Source: Numida meleagris
Lineage: Eukaryota; Chordata; Aves; Galliformes; Numididae
Reading direction: 5' to 3'
Length of the DNA: 64,000 bases
Assembly (NCBI RefSeq): GCF_002078875.1
Contig: NC_034411.1
Location: forward strand, 50,031,938 to 50,095,937
The notes beneath the pieces are model-generated. The model worked only from the letters and a program-made list of their open reading frames with translations, was not told the DNA's origin and did not search any database. The position numbers and the translations under genes were made by a program. Positions 13,701-28,700 of this stretch are shown piece by piece; the stretch's first letter is position 1, and every line of letters starts with the position of its first letter.

Positions 13701-16700
13701 GGCTTTATCAGATCTGCAATAAGAAGAACCCTGGTTGTGCTGTCCTTTGGCAAGCATACAGAGCACCTGCTGATGTTTCAACAGTTTGCTTGCAGAAACC
13801 AAAACATCTGGATGAGAGAGGCTGCGAGTAGAGCCTTCTTGTCTGGCCAGTAACTGCAAACCTTGTTTGGTAACAGTCTTGTCAGTGACAGGCATCTCTT
13901 AATCACATTTTTAAGAACACTTTTTAGGAAGACTGATGTTATGACAATTGCATTATAATCATCTTTCCAGATTTAACATCTTGAATGTATTACTGAGTGA
14001 AGTTTCTAGCTACACCAAAGAGTCAGCTGAACTGAGAACATGCCTTCCAGCCAGTTATGAAATGCTTACGACGACCAAGTGATAGAAGCCAATATATCTT
14101 GCAGAAAGGAAAATGTTCTGAATGATAAAATTGGGTGTATTTTTGGTGTGTTTTTCTAATTTGTTTAGTTTTCATTTTCTAGAAACTTTATTTACTAGTA
14201 TTAGTAGAGTCAAGTTGTGTTAATTTAGCAAGAGTTTGAGATAGTCAGTATCTAAACATATGCTAGAGGCTTTCTGAGGAACTTGAAAATTTCCTAAATG
14301 GGAGAGGAAGAGGCTTTTATTTGGTAATAAATTTAGTATTTCACTACCTTTTGAAATGTTGGTTAAAGCAGCAGAAAAGCAGAAAAGCACAGTTAATAAC
14401 CACAGTTATTGCCTGCAGAATTGTTTTGAATTTACTCCAGCAGTGGATTCTGAGCGCTTAAGTAGTAATACTTGCCTGTGAGTACCAACTGCAGGGAAAC
14501 AATTGAACTGGCACTATGCAGTAGCTAAACACTTAGCTCTCTTCAGTAATTTTAACTGGAATTTATGTAACATGAATAATTCCATAATTCTGTAAAACTT
14601 AACTGGAGATTAATAAGAATCTACACTTTGGATCCATGCTATTGGAATGCTGACCTTACTGTTTTACATTTACTACCTAGTGGAGATGAGGGGCTGGAGA
14701 GCATCCCTACACAAAGAAATCTAGGGGTTCTAGTTGGCGGCAAATTGAACAAAAGTCAGCAGTGTGCCCTGGGAGCATAAAGGGCCTGCCAAAAGTTCTT
14801 TCCATCCTGGTCTTAGGGGATAATGTGAACCAAAGAACTCAAAGATCTGATCCTGAAATAAGCAAGACATATGAATTATTCATAACAGAATTAGTGAACC
14901 CAGAACTCTCTCCTGCAAAATTTGAATGCCTTCTTCAGCAAAGATTGTGAGAACATCTCTTTAAAGCCATTTTATAATTCCTTGGAACCAACTGTTACTT
15001 TTTGAAAGATATTTGTTGGAGTATTTCAGAAAGAAACAGGAAACAGAAGGAAATGCTTACATACCTATCTCTTAACTTCACTACAAAAGAGTAAATATAC
15101 TGTTGAAAACCTGAAATATACTTAGTAACATCAGACCAAGATAAATAGCACATGCATTCTACCTGCCAGGCTAGTTATTTAACTGAGGTTATGGGTACTA
15201 CTCTCCAAGGGAGCATTTTTAGAGTTCAGCACACTGATATTTCATGACTCTAGGCAATGTTGGAATGCTTCAGTCACCATTCCCTGCTTTTCAGTGGGTC
15301 TGAAGGAATTAAGACCACCAAGACTTTGTACTTCTCTGAGATTTGACTTGGGCTTTAGTATTCATTGCACCAGGGGTTTCAGAAATATTTGTTATTTTCT
15401 CTTGTAAATCTGCTTTTCTCTTGATAGTAACATTCACGCAGCAATGAAGAAAGCAGCTTTCCATACCTCAGCTAAGTTTATTGCTCAAATATATTTTTTT
15501 ATTTCCATCCTAACCGTGTAGGCATGTTAACAGAAACTCTTTGTAGTAGAACCCTACAGATAGATATTATTTATCACTAACAGTTTCTAGAGAATTAGTG
15601 AAAATACTGAATACAGTCTTTCCCAGAGGATAGAACCTTCTATAATTCCTTATAATTTTGAATTCTAACTTTTTCAAGCTTGAAATTTATACTGATATTC
15701 TTATATCTAAGTTGCTATCCAATTTATTGCTGTTTTGGAACATATATCTGAAACTGCCAGACAGCACCAGTGTTTAAAAATGCTGTTAATTGCCCTAATC
15801 AGGGATCTGGATATCTGTCTTATACAGACTAGACCAAGACCATTGTAATTGGTTGAAGCTTTGTGTGTGCATGTATTTTTTACATCTGAAACATCTATCT
15901 ACTGTAGATAAAAATCCTCAATTAAGAGAATGGGAAATGGGAGAACCATTTCCTTCCCCAGTGCCAGAGAACTACAACCAGATAAGACTGCAGCAGAAAA
16001 AAAAGCTAGAGTTAATAATGAACATCTAAGTTGGAATCAGCAAGCAACTGAGGTGCAGGATGGCCATTGACAGTAGGGTTTCATCACCTATGTCCACTTG
16101 TGAAATAAGCATTATCTTAGTCTTTGATGCTCTTTGCCAGGATCCTTACACACCAGCACTAATGAAACAAAATATTTCTGTGCTCTACTGACAGACAGTC
16201 TTCTCTCTATGTGCCTGTGTAGCTGTAGTTAGTTTTCATGTACTATACTAGTGCTTTAACTTTCACAAACTGTATTAATGCTACATTAGTGACAGAGACA
16301 CAAGGAATGGAACAGAATTTCCAGACTCACAGAATCCAGTCCTCTGCTAGTTGAGGCTTTCAACAGCCTTGTTCATAGAGTTGTTCTATTATATTTTAAA
16401 ATAGGATAGTTATTAGCATCCTTTGTTCCTGGATAAGCCTGTTTCAGAGATTGATCCACGAGATGTTTAAATGCCCGTCTTCTCCTTACTCTTTGCATAG
16501 GCAAATTCCTGGCCAGTGTTATAACTGATGTGGGCCTGATCTTTGCTTAGGTAGCTTTAACTTAAAACTTCGTGGTTTTACCCCCTTCTCCACACTCCCA
16601 CACTTTTCATTCTTTCATGTTTCCAACTGATGAGCCATGGCTTATAGGAAAAATTGTTCTTATTGGTCCTTAAAAATGTCCTGCACGATTTCATTCTGGG

Positions 16701-19700
16701 ACTGTGGCTCTATCTTCCAGGTCATTTTGCATCTTCTGTATGGTATTCTTGTCATGCTCTTAATTAATGATATGTATTATCTTTGAATGATCAGTGTATT
16801 TAATTGTAGTAATTCCTGTTGTACTTTCTGCTAGCCAGTACTGCCATTTTTTAGTTCCTATTTTTTTCCATTTTAGGAAATGATATCCCTTGAGATATTA
16901 TAAAGGTGTAAGGGTGTTGTGGTTTTTTTTTTTTTTAAAGCTTTGATTCCTTAAACATCTGGTTGTGAAAGCCTTTGGTTACTAGGAAGATCACTTCCTA
17001 CAATAGATTCCCCCAACATTTTTACTCCTTTAAAAATAGGAATTACTTGTTATTCGCCAGATGCGTAGCATCATCCTGTCTTCCCCATCAGCATCTGGAT
17101 CATTATGAAAATCCTTCCTCTTGTGTTTCAATTTTATACACCAAGTTTTAACTGTTGTAGGATAAAGAAAATTTAGTATTCTGCTGTGCATGAGTGCAGC
17201 TCAGTTTGCGTCTACCTCAGATATGGTCATTTCTATTCAGTAATTGGTTTCCTGTTCATTTTTTCCTGCTGAAGACAGGCAGGTTTTAACCTGGGCCACT
17301 TGTATCCTATGAGACCAGCTTTTTACCATAAGCAAGACACCAGGAAGGACTCAAAGGATTATCTACTGTTAATAGGCAACTTACCTTAGCTGAGACAGAC
17401 CCAGGTTCAGATACCTGCCTGAATCTGACAGAACAAGGGACTTTATCTCTCTGTCCTACATCATGGATTAATATCCTGATGTCAAACTATTTCTTTTTGC
17501 TCTGTGGTATTTAATAACAGAACACAGTTTCATTCTGATGCCAAGCAAAGGTTTTTGAAATCTTGGGAATATGGCAAAATGGAAAACCAATTTTCCAAAT
17601 CACTTTTGTGGCTTTATTTTTATCAAGGTCAGGGCTGTCTGTACCTGTCAGAGTGCCTCTTCACTTGCAGAGGGTAGTTATAAAGGGATGCTCGAAACTG
17701 CTGCTGCTGCCAAGAGCTGAAAATGATGCCCCTGCACCACTCTTAGCATGTCTTGGAGTGAGAGAATGGGTACATTTAATTTTGCTGTGTTACCTTCTCT
17801 TGTGGATCTAGAAGAATTTTTTTTTATCAATTTATTGTTGTCACTAGAGTGGCAGATGGAAACACACCATCTTGTAGTTTGAAAAAGGGGCTGGTTACAC
17901 CACCTACATAGTGCTTGACTCTTGATAACACTTGACATGCTTAAGACAAGTATTTCACATTTTTGAAATTGGTGAGAAAAATCTAAAACAGAACATGTTT
18001 CAAAGTATTACAAAGAAGGATTATAAAAGAAGCAGGATTCTCAGTTCCCACTTTCTCCCCATGGTAATTTTGCCTTTGTTTGCAGTCAGTGGCTGAAGTG
18101 GTAAGAGCAACACTGACTAGAAAGTAATTAAGGTTTCTTTGTTAATTGATCTGAAAAAGGAGATTAGTAACATTTGAATTTGTTGATGACTTCTTTATGG
18201 TAACTGAATTGCTGGATGTTGATATTTTCCAATTGGTTTCCTTTGGTTTCTTGACTAGGACTGTAGCATAGATTATTATTGTCTCACATATCTATTGGAG
18301 GATGTTTCCGTTGTACGTCATCACTCACAAATATTTGAATGTCTTCTATATTGACCACTTGTACGTGTATCACCACAGAGACATTGAAGAGACATTTCTG
18401 TAGGTGTACAGAGCTCTCGAATGTTCTGTATGTTTATTTTTCTCACTGATTGTCCCATCTGTTCAGACCATGCCCACTTTAAACCAAGTAATTAGTAATG
18501 AGAAACATGACATAGGAAGTATGTTTTCTTTCAGTTTTTAGTGTCACATTACTATTTCTTTCTCTTCACTGTTTGTCTTGAATGATTAAGAGTCATGTAT
18601 CCACCTGCCAGCAAGACACAATATTGCAGAAGTAATGGCAATGGGGAGGAAGATCCTTTAGAACATTTGCATTTATTGGTCCAAACCCTCATACACACGC
18701 CACACTTTCTTCTTTGGTGATGATGTTGGTAGTTGAAAATGATCATCAGTTCTTAATGCTTTGGTCATTCATCACTAGAAAGCAAGCAAAAGGCTTGTTG
18801 CACATGTCATATGTTGTAGTTTTCACACAATGCCGTTTTGTCCATGTGCTATTCTGAGGATATTATCATTTATCTGAGGCTGCTACTTAGCTTACTTACA
18901 GCAAGCTGACTTGTATTTTAGCATCTGGAGATTCTCCTGTTTGCTAAATAAGAAGCAGTTATCTGCTTCTGAGGTTTATGTCCTTCTCAGATGGAAGGCG
19001 TATACATTTGAACTCACTGTACATGAGTGTCTATGTGTGTAAATACGACAAAGGGAAGTTCAGCATCACATGCTGCAGCAAAGAAAAATTGTATGTTAAA
19101 ATATTGAAACCAAGTTTTGTTTAACTTAACATCACCAGTTGTTTTCTTCTTCCAGATAGGTCTATTAAAAGCGTATCAATAGGATAAATTTACTGTAGTG
19201 GTAATGTATAGGAAGAACTAGTAATAGGATACTCCACATTACTATGCTGGATGTCTCCTAGGCAATGTAGTTCCAACAAAGCAGTCAGTTTTTTTTTCTA
19301 ACCAGTTAGTAGTGTAATTGTAGTGAGGTAAGTAATTTAGAGATGGTTAAGAAGAAAACACCATTGCCAGGAAATGGTAATTTGACCTTCTGTTTAGATA
19401 ATTTTTAGGAATATGTATCTACTTACATACTTTTCTGTTCTAATTTTCAGCAAAGATCCAGAATGTTATATACTGAAACAGTTTTTATACTTGCATGGCT
19501 ATAACATTTCTCTGAATGTTGTACATGCTCTCTGTGGTTATGTTGCTATCCTGAAAGGATAGTGGCTACCACAGCCTGCAAAGTAACAGTTTTACATTAC
19601 AGTTTTTGATGACCTTTGCTATATGAATCCCGTAGTAGAGCTAAATCCAAATGTAAAAGTTTAAAGAAGACACAGTTACAAGAATTTCAATATTCTGCTT

Positions 19701-22700
19701 GTGTCCTTAGGCTTTGCATTTGAAGTTTCACGTTCTTTAAGGCAGTGTACATTTTTCTTCACCCTTTGACTTGTTTTTTAGCTTTGCAGCTGATGTTGAT
19801 GCTTCTCTGCTCTTTGGGAATAGTTCAATGATGTGTATGAACAAATCCAGAGGAAGTCTGCTTCCAGAGTAAAAGGAGAAAAGGGAGACAGGATATGGAT
19901 GCTAAACTGATCAACAAGCCGTGCTTCCTTCCTTCCCTCTCTGTGTTAGTTTGGCATATAGTGTACAGTAGGATGTCCTTTTTCACTTTGGATCCTTTCC
20001 ATGTAACTTCTTTATTTATTACTATTTAAAATGACATTTAATGTTGCTTTCTCTAACTATAATCAGAAACATATTGTGCCAATAGCAAATGCTATAAAAA
20101 TGGTCAAGACAATATAGATCTAAATCTGGCAGTCCAAGAGACTACAAGAAGAAAAAAAAAAAGCAACAACAAAGACAAGAGTGAAGGAAAGAAAAGATAG
20201 ATTATATGGAAAAAGTGATAATATTTTCCTGCCTGCTTTGGCTGTTGTTATTCTGATTTGATCTGTTCATGGTATCTACTGATTGTTTTACCTTACTGAC
20301 ATCTTTTTACATTTCTGCTTTTGCTTCATTGCTTACATAGGTTAGTTTCACTTACTTCCTGTTTTGTAAAGAACTAATATGTTGTGGCCAGCAGGGTGAG
20401 GGAGGTGATTATCCCCCTCTATTCTGCACTCATGGGGCCCCATCTGGACTACCGTGTCCAGGTCTGGAGCCCCCAGCACAGAAAGGATGCAGAGCTGTTG
20501 GAACAGGTCCAGAGGAGTCCATGAAGATGATCAGGGGGGCAGGAGCACCTCTCCCATGAAGAAAGGCTGAGGGAGTTGGGCTTGTTCAGCTTGGAGAAGA
20601 GAAGGCTCCAGGGAGACCTCATTGCGACTTTCCAGTACCTAAAGAGAACTTATAAGCAGAAGGGAGACTGACTTTTTACATGGTCCAGTAGTGTCAGGAC
20701 GAGGTATAATAGCTTTAAACTAAAATAGGGGAGATAGATTTTAGGAGGAAATTTTTTACTCAGAGGATGGTGAGGCACTGGAACATATGGCCCAGAGAAG
20801 TTGTGGGTGCCTCCCACCCCCGGAGGTGCTCAAGGCCAGGCTGAATGGAGCCCTGGGCAGCCTGCTTATGGCAGAGATGTTGGAACTAGGTGATCTTTAA
20901 GGTCTTTTCCAACCTAAGCCATTCTATGATTCTATGATTAATGTTCACTTTGTAAATCAGGGAAAGGATATAAGTTTCCCAGTGGTATAAAAGATCTAGA
21001 GTATGACCTCAGGTAGCTCTCTAATGAAAAAAAGCAGACAATCTCAGGCGCATGCTGTATGAAAGTAGGGGGAAAAATTGCACTGAAAGACAGGATACAA
21101 GTAAAAAGAGCCCAAATGGCAAATGAAATCAAGTAATGTTTTAGGAGTTGGCTTACTTTTTGTGAACCCAGGAGCTGACAGTGGCTGAAGTCAATGGGCA
21201 TTCATGTGGACCCATATACGGAAGGGAGGCTCAATATGACTTTAGAACTCCAGAAGGCATAAGAAAATTATTCACACATGGTTGAGGAAGAAGGGTAAAA
21301 ACATAATAAAATAAGTAGACAAGGTAGGCTTCTTATTAACTTCTTAATGAAGATGTGCGACTGGTGGAGCTGTGTAAAATGTGTTGTTTCTGCAAGGGTG
21401 CCTCAGGGGCTCTGAGACATCAGAAGCTACACCTGACTCCAGAAGCAAAAGGTACAGAAGACTGAGAGGAGAAAAGTGATGGAACGCTGGTCCTAAATGG
21501 TTAGAGAAAGGACAGAGTAATCAAGTGTTTGGCATCTGAGTGGAAATTGTCAGTCTTGACACCACACTTGACATAGGTACCTCAATAACACGTGAAAAAG
21601 GACATATCAAGGTGACTGAGTTACTTCCTCCTGCTATCCCCAAAGGAGAAAGCAACATTTGCATCTTTCTCTCTGACTTTCCTGTGAAGTCTCTCTGCCA
21701 TGTTTTGTCTTCCCAGGAAAGCTCCTTGTGGGCTATAAGGTGCTCTTTCAGGTCTAAAATTCCCACTTCCTCTCTGCTTCAGTCCTTGTTTGTGAATCCT
21801 TGCTAACAGGAGCTGCTTGGTGGGGACAGGCCAGCAGCAAGTCCCTGTCCTCAACCAATTTGAAGCCAGAAAGCGAAGGCATGGCTGAGCTGTCTGGGGA
21901 AGGGAAATCTGGTCAGTTGCTCTCCATCAAAATCAGAGGATGCAGAGGATACAACAACTACCTCACATTAAAAATAAAAACAGCAGAAAAAGCCTCACTT
22001 CAGGGTTTAAACACCCAAGTGGAGAGAGAGTGTTGTCCTTCACAGTTGCATTATTTCTAGCTCTCATGATTTTATTACAAGATAAATAATACTTTTGCCC
22101 ATTATCAACTTAGTTTTTGGAGTCAGCATTTAAATGAGAATCTCAGCTTTTGTATAAAAATAAATCTCCTGCATTTGTGGGTGTTGAGGGAAAAGTTTGA
22201 AAATGTGGTGTGAGGTATATCTTAGAGGCTTACAGGACAGAAAACAAAGCAGCACATTAAAACAAAAACAACAAAAAAACCCCACAAACCTTCATTTTAT
22301 TACTGTTTTGTAATATGAGGTAGTATGATCTACCTAAAAATCCTCATTACTCTTTTGGTATCTGATTTATGTTTTTTAATGACTCGGGTTGATAATACTG
22401 CTGATCAAAAAAAACTGAGGAATTTGCTTCACTTCTGATAGTTTTTTATAAAAAAAAACTGCAGATTTTAAGCTGCCAGTTGAGGAAATGTAAAGAGAAA
22501 ATGACTATTTTTATATGAATGTTCAGCATTGTTTGATGGATCTTGAGTTTACACATAAATGAGATACAGCCTCTCAATAGGTAGAGTAGGACATTCCCTA
22601 CTACTCTGTTTTTTCATTGTGCCAGATGCCCTGTACTTGGACTCCAAATTTAGTAAAATTGGTAAACTGTTAGTAATGGGAAGAGGTTTTGTCAGTATTA

Positions 22701-25700
22701 TCAACTATAGTACTTGTTCCAAGCCAAAAGTCTCTTTTCTTTTTAAATCTTCAAGGGATTCAGGACCAAGTCATGTCAAATAGCATGTTCATCCAAGGAG
22801 AACTACTGAGTGCATTTAATTATCCTCATTGGTTGTCTTAGCACAGTGTGCTGATTATAGATAATGCTACTTGAGCAAGAATATGAGGCTTGTTTTTATA
22901 GATCAGAGATGCATGTTGCTTCACAGGGTCTTACATGTCCAGCTCATTGTTTTGAAAGCAGAATTTTCAGGCACAGCTTCTCTTTACTTTGACCTCTTCT
23001 GTTATTTTCCATATGGCCGGGGTGAGTGGCAAATCTTGTATTCCTTATCTCACCCTATAAAGATTCTACTAGGCACTGAAAGTGTCTGCAGATAAAAGCA
23101 AATACTTTTCCTGTTCCTCTCCTGTAACCCTCTAAATTATTTGTTTTCTCTCAAATGCAGATTTTATTAATGTACCTGATGTCACATCCAGCTTGAAAAG
23201 GAGCAGTACTGATGGCACTCTGGACCAAGTACCACACAGGGAGAAGGCTGATCCACCTTTCAGGGTAAGTACATACCTGACATAAGAATCTTTATAAATG
23301 GAAAGGTAGAGATGTCTCAGTGTTAACACTCTGTGTTTTGTGGGGGGAAAAAAAATAATATATGACACTAATTTGGGAAAAAAGATGCATGCATATTAGC
23401 TGTATTTAGTGTTTTACTGTCTTGAGGTCATGCTGACAGGTCAGCATCTCAGGAATAGCTGCTGCATCTCCAAAAGTGTTAGGATAGGGGCAAATGGCAA
23501 AAAGATGGAGACTTGTCAAATTCCTCTTTCTGTGTTGCTTGAACCCACTTCTCCAGAGAGTGATGAAACTAGTACAGCTTTTTAACTGATTCAGTTAATT
23601 CTTTCCTTTTTTTTTTTTCTATGCTGATTCTATTAGGGCTTATTAAGATTGCATTGACCAAAGCCAGACTTACTTAACGTGAATAATTTCAGGCTGGACT
23701 GCAGACTTTAAATGACGCAGTTCTGAGGATCCTCGAGATTCCTGCTATATTATTTGGAGAACCTTTTATGCGTCTACAATTACTGTTTAACTTCAGCTGA
23801 AATAATGGATGCTCATGCCTTTTCTCAGTCAGGGCTTTGGAGAGTGAGGTAGGAACCCGCACAGTTAGTGTCTACCTTTGAATATATCAGTCTTCAGAGA
23901 GCAGTTTTTTTCCCTTTTTCCTCTATCTCAGTTAAATTGCACTCTGTGTCCGGCTCAAGTGCATATTATTCTGAACCCCCCAGCTGCTAGCATGGGTAGC
24001 TTTCATGTCTCTGCACTTTAGTAGGCATTGCCATTCTGACAGCTGAAGTGTTTTTGTTACTTCTGTTAGTGAGTTGGTTGTACCTCAAATCACATGTGTG
24101 CTAACACTTGCCTTACACAATTACATAACAGAAAATAAGTTTATATAGTTCAGGAATGCATTACTGGTTGTATGGAATATTTAGATAGGTGGGCAGAGAT
24201 AAGACAGGAAAGGCAGAAAGCTAGAGATAAAGCAAAATGTAAAATCTCAGAAGACCAAAATGAAGAAGATGCATTTTCCCTCTAGCGATACCGTACCCAG
24301 AGGAACTGATGGTCTTTTTTGTTTGCAATTCTTTTGTGGTCTCCTTCAGTCAAATATAGATGACTTTATGCAGTTTTCTGTGAGAGTAAGGAGAAGCTTG
24401 GTGATTTGGGGCCTTTAGCCCATCTCTTTTTTTCATGGAGGATTCCCATGGAGATAATTTCTATCTTGTGTTCCACTGTGATTATGCTTCCAAAACGTCT
24501 TTGCAACCGTAAAGAATAAATCCTAGGGGGATTTTTCTCCCCTTAGGATGCACTTCCAGTGACAATGCAGATTTCTCTACTGTTCTGTTCTAGGGCATCT
24601 ACATTTTGTTACAGTCAGAGTCAAAGGACCTGCCACCTTTGTGAGAGCCCAGGAGAGGTGACATCTAGGCAGCACCTGGCTGTGTAAGCTGGCTGATGCT
24701 TGGCCAGGTCCCCCCTGCATCTCTAGTGCTGTGAGGTGCCCTGCTTGCCTGTGTTGCATGCCACCCCCAGCATGCCATGCAGGCATATAGGGGACTGAGC
24801 ACCCATCCTGCTGGAGGGGAGGGGGCTCTGAAGCTTCAACTTTGCTTTAGCAGAGAAACAAAGGCTTTGTTTATCAGTCACCCCTGATTGTCTGTGTTGA
24901 ATACAGCAAATGATGGAAAACTAGGGAGTGTTCAGCAGGCTTTAAATACACAGGGAACAATTCTTTTAGAGTAGTTGTTGCTCTGAACGTGCTACATTTG
25001 CTCTGATGCTCTGAATTATGTGCTGTGGTTGTAGTTTGAAAAGAAAGAGGGGAAAACAGACAGGTCTGCTCCCTGTCCTCTCTCCGGCTGAAAAACCATC
25101 GCATCTGTCAGCATTAATGGCTTGCTCACAGTTTGTTGGAGTAACTGCCCAGACCATATTGCAGTTCACTCCTTGGGCTGGCGTGCAGGTCTGCTAGTGT
25201 CATTTCATTAAAAACTATTTGAAGTTGTCCTAGTTTTTGAGGTGCAAGGGAGGAGAAATGGCTTGGCAAATCAAAGGCAGCCTGACTTGAACTGCAGCTG
25301 TAAACGAGTCTGTGACAGCTCTACAATTTCTGCAAATGGTTTGTAATTGACTGCCGCCTTTCTGTTGGAGAGTGCCTATTACTGTCAGAGCTTTTGTCTG
25401 ACCCTTCTGATTTCTCCAATAAATGGAGAATTAAAAACCACACAGTGAATTTAGGAAGTAGTATATACTGTACGTGCTTTAGTGATTGGGTATAAAAAAA
25501 ATGATTTCTGTTTTTATAGCTGTAATTTGGGACTGCTCACCAGATGAACAATAGCTATTGCTAATAAAAGCTAGCTTGAGGAAATTGTGTAGCCTCTAAA
25601 AGCACAGCATCTGGATTTGTTTTTTTTTTCCTTCCCCTTTGCCTTCTGTTTCCTGCATTGCTAACTTGATCCATGCCAGTGGGAGAGCAGTAGTGCAGAC

Positions 25701-28700
25701 ACCTTGGTGTTACGCAAAGTATGGGGGAGTGCAGATCTGTAGCCGCAGCTTCGTGGAGAGGACGTTGGTGGCGCTGAGAGGTTCTGAGCACAGCCTGGAA
25801 CAACAGGCAGCTTGGGATTATTTCAGAGGAGAGACAGCCAGACATGCTCATTTCCCAGCTGACAACAGCTGTAGATGTAATTATGTGGCTCTGAGGGAGC
25901 AGACTCCTTTGAAGTTTGGTTGATTTCTGTCCCATAACATGTAAGTAAATAAAAAACAATCTTAAATGCTTGCATGTGTGATTTCTGGATTTTAATGTTT
26001 TCATTTGGAACATTTTTGTCTGTTTTTTGCTATTATTTTCTTTATCTTATACCAAGCTAGGGTTAAACATCATCTTAACTGAAACATACAGGAAGGCACT
26101 TCCCTAGTAATCTCAAAGAAAAAAGTCTTTTGTTGCATGTGTAGTACATTCAAACTTGTGCTCATTCTTTCTTTTATTCATTTTTTTTGTAGTCCAAGAA
26201 ATGAATGAATTTAGAATAGCTTTATGTTTGTCTTTCACCCTAGAGTTAACAAATGAATTAGAAAGACAGTAGAGGACTATTTCATTCCAGAAATAGAAAC
26301 TGTTCTTCCAATTATAAAATTTTATTGAAAAGACATGAATGTCAAGAACTATCCATTCTAGATGCTCATGAGTTTTGTCAGCTCTGTATTCTCTGGGATG
26401 CCCCATTTATACCTTTATTGAAAACCTCCTTTCAGTTTATTTTCTGTTTCATTTACCAAGGAGAGATATTACACTTCTAACACATTCTGCTGCAGTACAT
26501 TTACAAACTCTGTTAAAATACTGTTTATGTGGCAGTGGCAAGTTGTCCCTGCAATTGTTGGTTCTGTAGTATGTAGGTGTCCTGCTGACAGAAGAATAGA
26601 GGACCTCAGAAAATCGGTATGCCTGTCAGTGCAATTAGGTTTAGCTGTGTTTAATGATTTTGAGAACTATTTGTCTCTGCTCCTGGTGCTCAGTTAAATC
26701 CTGGTATGTTGACAGTTGCCAAGAATCAAACTGTCTGTGCACCAGGGTAGCATGAATGCAACTTTTCCTTTAGTTCCTTGTGATTTCTAATTGTATTGGT
26801 TAGAAATATTTTCTTTAGCCCATGGTCTTCTCTAAATGAAGTTTAGTCATCTTGTACTAATACAGTCATCTTTACTTTGTATCTTCAATATTTTAAAAAT
26901 ACCTCCTTATGAAAGGTAAGTGTAGCTAAGAGGTGAAATTTTAGAGTATATGCAACTCCTCTTCTAGGAGTCCGCTGTAAGACAGTTGTGCTCTTATTTT
27001 TGGCTGCTCTAAATATTTTGTGTGTCATCAGAGACAACTATTTGCCACATCAAGTTAAATTTTAACAAAAGGAAAGAAGGATTTTCTTATAAATGCATCT
27101 GTGTGAGGGAGAGGATGTGTTTTCATTTCAAATATTTTACAGATCATGAAAAAAACTTGGTGTAAATTTTATGCAAATATATGAAATAACTTTATTATAT
27201 TCTCATTTATACAAGGAGTTATATTTATAAGAAATATGGATAACTTCATGCACTTAAACCCAGTAAAAATAGCTAGTGTGATACTTTGTAATCATGTTAA
27301 AAATAGACATTGAATGCAGAACGGCTTTATGCTGGCATCTTCAAAAATTAACATTGCAGATGCAGAAACAGAAGCTAGTGTGATGAGAAACTTTGCATGT
27401 TAACAAGAATTTGCTTTCTACAGAATGCCCAACAGGTTTGACTTTGTAACATTTCTGAAGCGGTGCTATATTGCTTTCAAATAATGAAGTAAAAAAATCT
27501 GGGAATAAGTTGGGTATGGAGACTCTTAAAGAAATTGCCATTACAACAAAAGGAGAAAAAAATGTGTTGCAACTACTTGTGCATTTCGGAATCTACTTTA
27601 GGATGCTTGAGTATTTTATATAATGCCAAATGACCTTTTTGGTGCTTTTGAAGCTTGTATTTTCTCTTTATTGTGATGCTAGTTTTGGACAGTTCTCCAT
27701 TTGCCGGAGAGGAGCTTCGGCGGGTATAGTAAGAAGCTGATGTTTCCATGAGCTCTGAATATCATGTATCATGGTGGGAAATCTGAGTTTGGCCTCTTTG
27801 CACCCAGTCAGTTCTTGGGCTGGCATTAAATTCTTGCCACTTCAGCTCACACTGCTGATGTGCAAACATGCCCATAAGGTTTGAGCCTCTGGATTGTCAG
27901 ATGGTGCCTGAGTGGTGTAAATAGGAGACTGAGACTGAGTCAGAAGACAACACCTATCACAGCAAGCTTCCCAGGATGGTGTTTTCAACAAAGGCAAAAC
28001 ATGTATGTCATGGTTTCAAAAAGGAAATCCTTGTGTTTTTGTATTAGCTGATTTAACACAGCTGTTTCTGTAATAAAAATCATTGAGTATTGTAAAGAAA
28101 TCACTGCATATATTGTTTTTCCTCTTGAGTATGCAGTATAGCCACGTACTAGAGGGATGATCTTCATAAGTTGAAAAAAAAATTGTTTTCTCTTCAAACT
28201 GTCTAAAACTGGTGTGGAAAATCCTTTATTAGAAGCAACACTAAAACCATCAACTTCTTATGCAGAAAAGAGTAAAAGTGTTGAAGTACTATATATGTCC
28301 ACTGGGTTCAAACTTGAGAGTAAGAATGTGTATCCCATTGCTAGTCTGCTTTTACTCTCATTTGTTAAAGAAAACAGGGTGGTTTGGTTTTAGGGAGAGG
28401 AAGAGGGCATCTACAACAGCTGCCATGGAATAATGGAGGCTGAAGCAGTTAGTAATCATAACTCATACAGTCCCATCTTAACATAAAATTAACATAATTG
28501 TTCAGTGTTTATGAATGATTTGAATGGTATTTCATTTTCCAGAAGAAAGCAAGGGGATGCTAGAAATGATATTTTCCTCTAGTTTATTACCTGGAAGTGA
28601 TCTGTTCCATGTGTGCAATGGGATAGTTGAGGACACCCTTATTTACATCACATCCAATAGCCTTCTGTAGGAACTGTCAGTGAATGTAATCCTATACATT

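Larger units (their letters stand above)
6728..23160 (+). other. TIAM2: 16.4-kb TIAM2 intron
   Basis: Long intron, AT-rich overall with a GC-richer patch at about 7.4-8.0 kb. It contains a 30-base poly-T (10762-10791), a CR1 internal fragment (about 14688-14819) and a CR1 copy (about 20384-20940). Short open frames on both strands lack splice context or recognisable domains. No RNA gene or further coding exon could be supported. Confidence 0.8.

Noticed and set aside
25639..25923. 94-codon plus frame
   Set aside because: No recognisable protein and weak start. Kept only as part of a possible non-coding exon.
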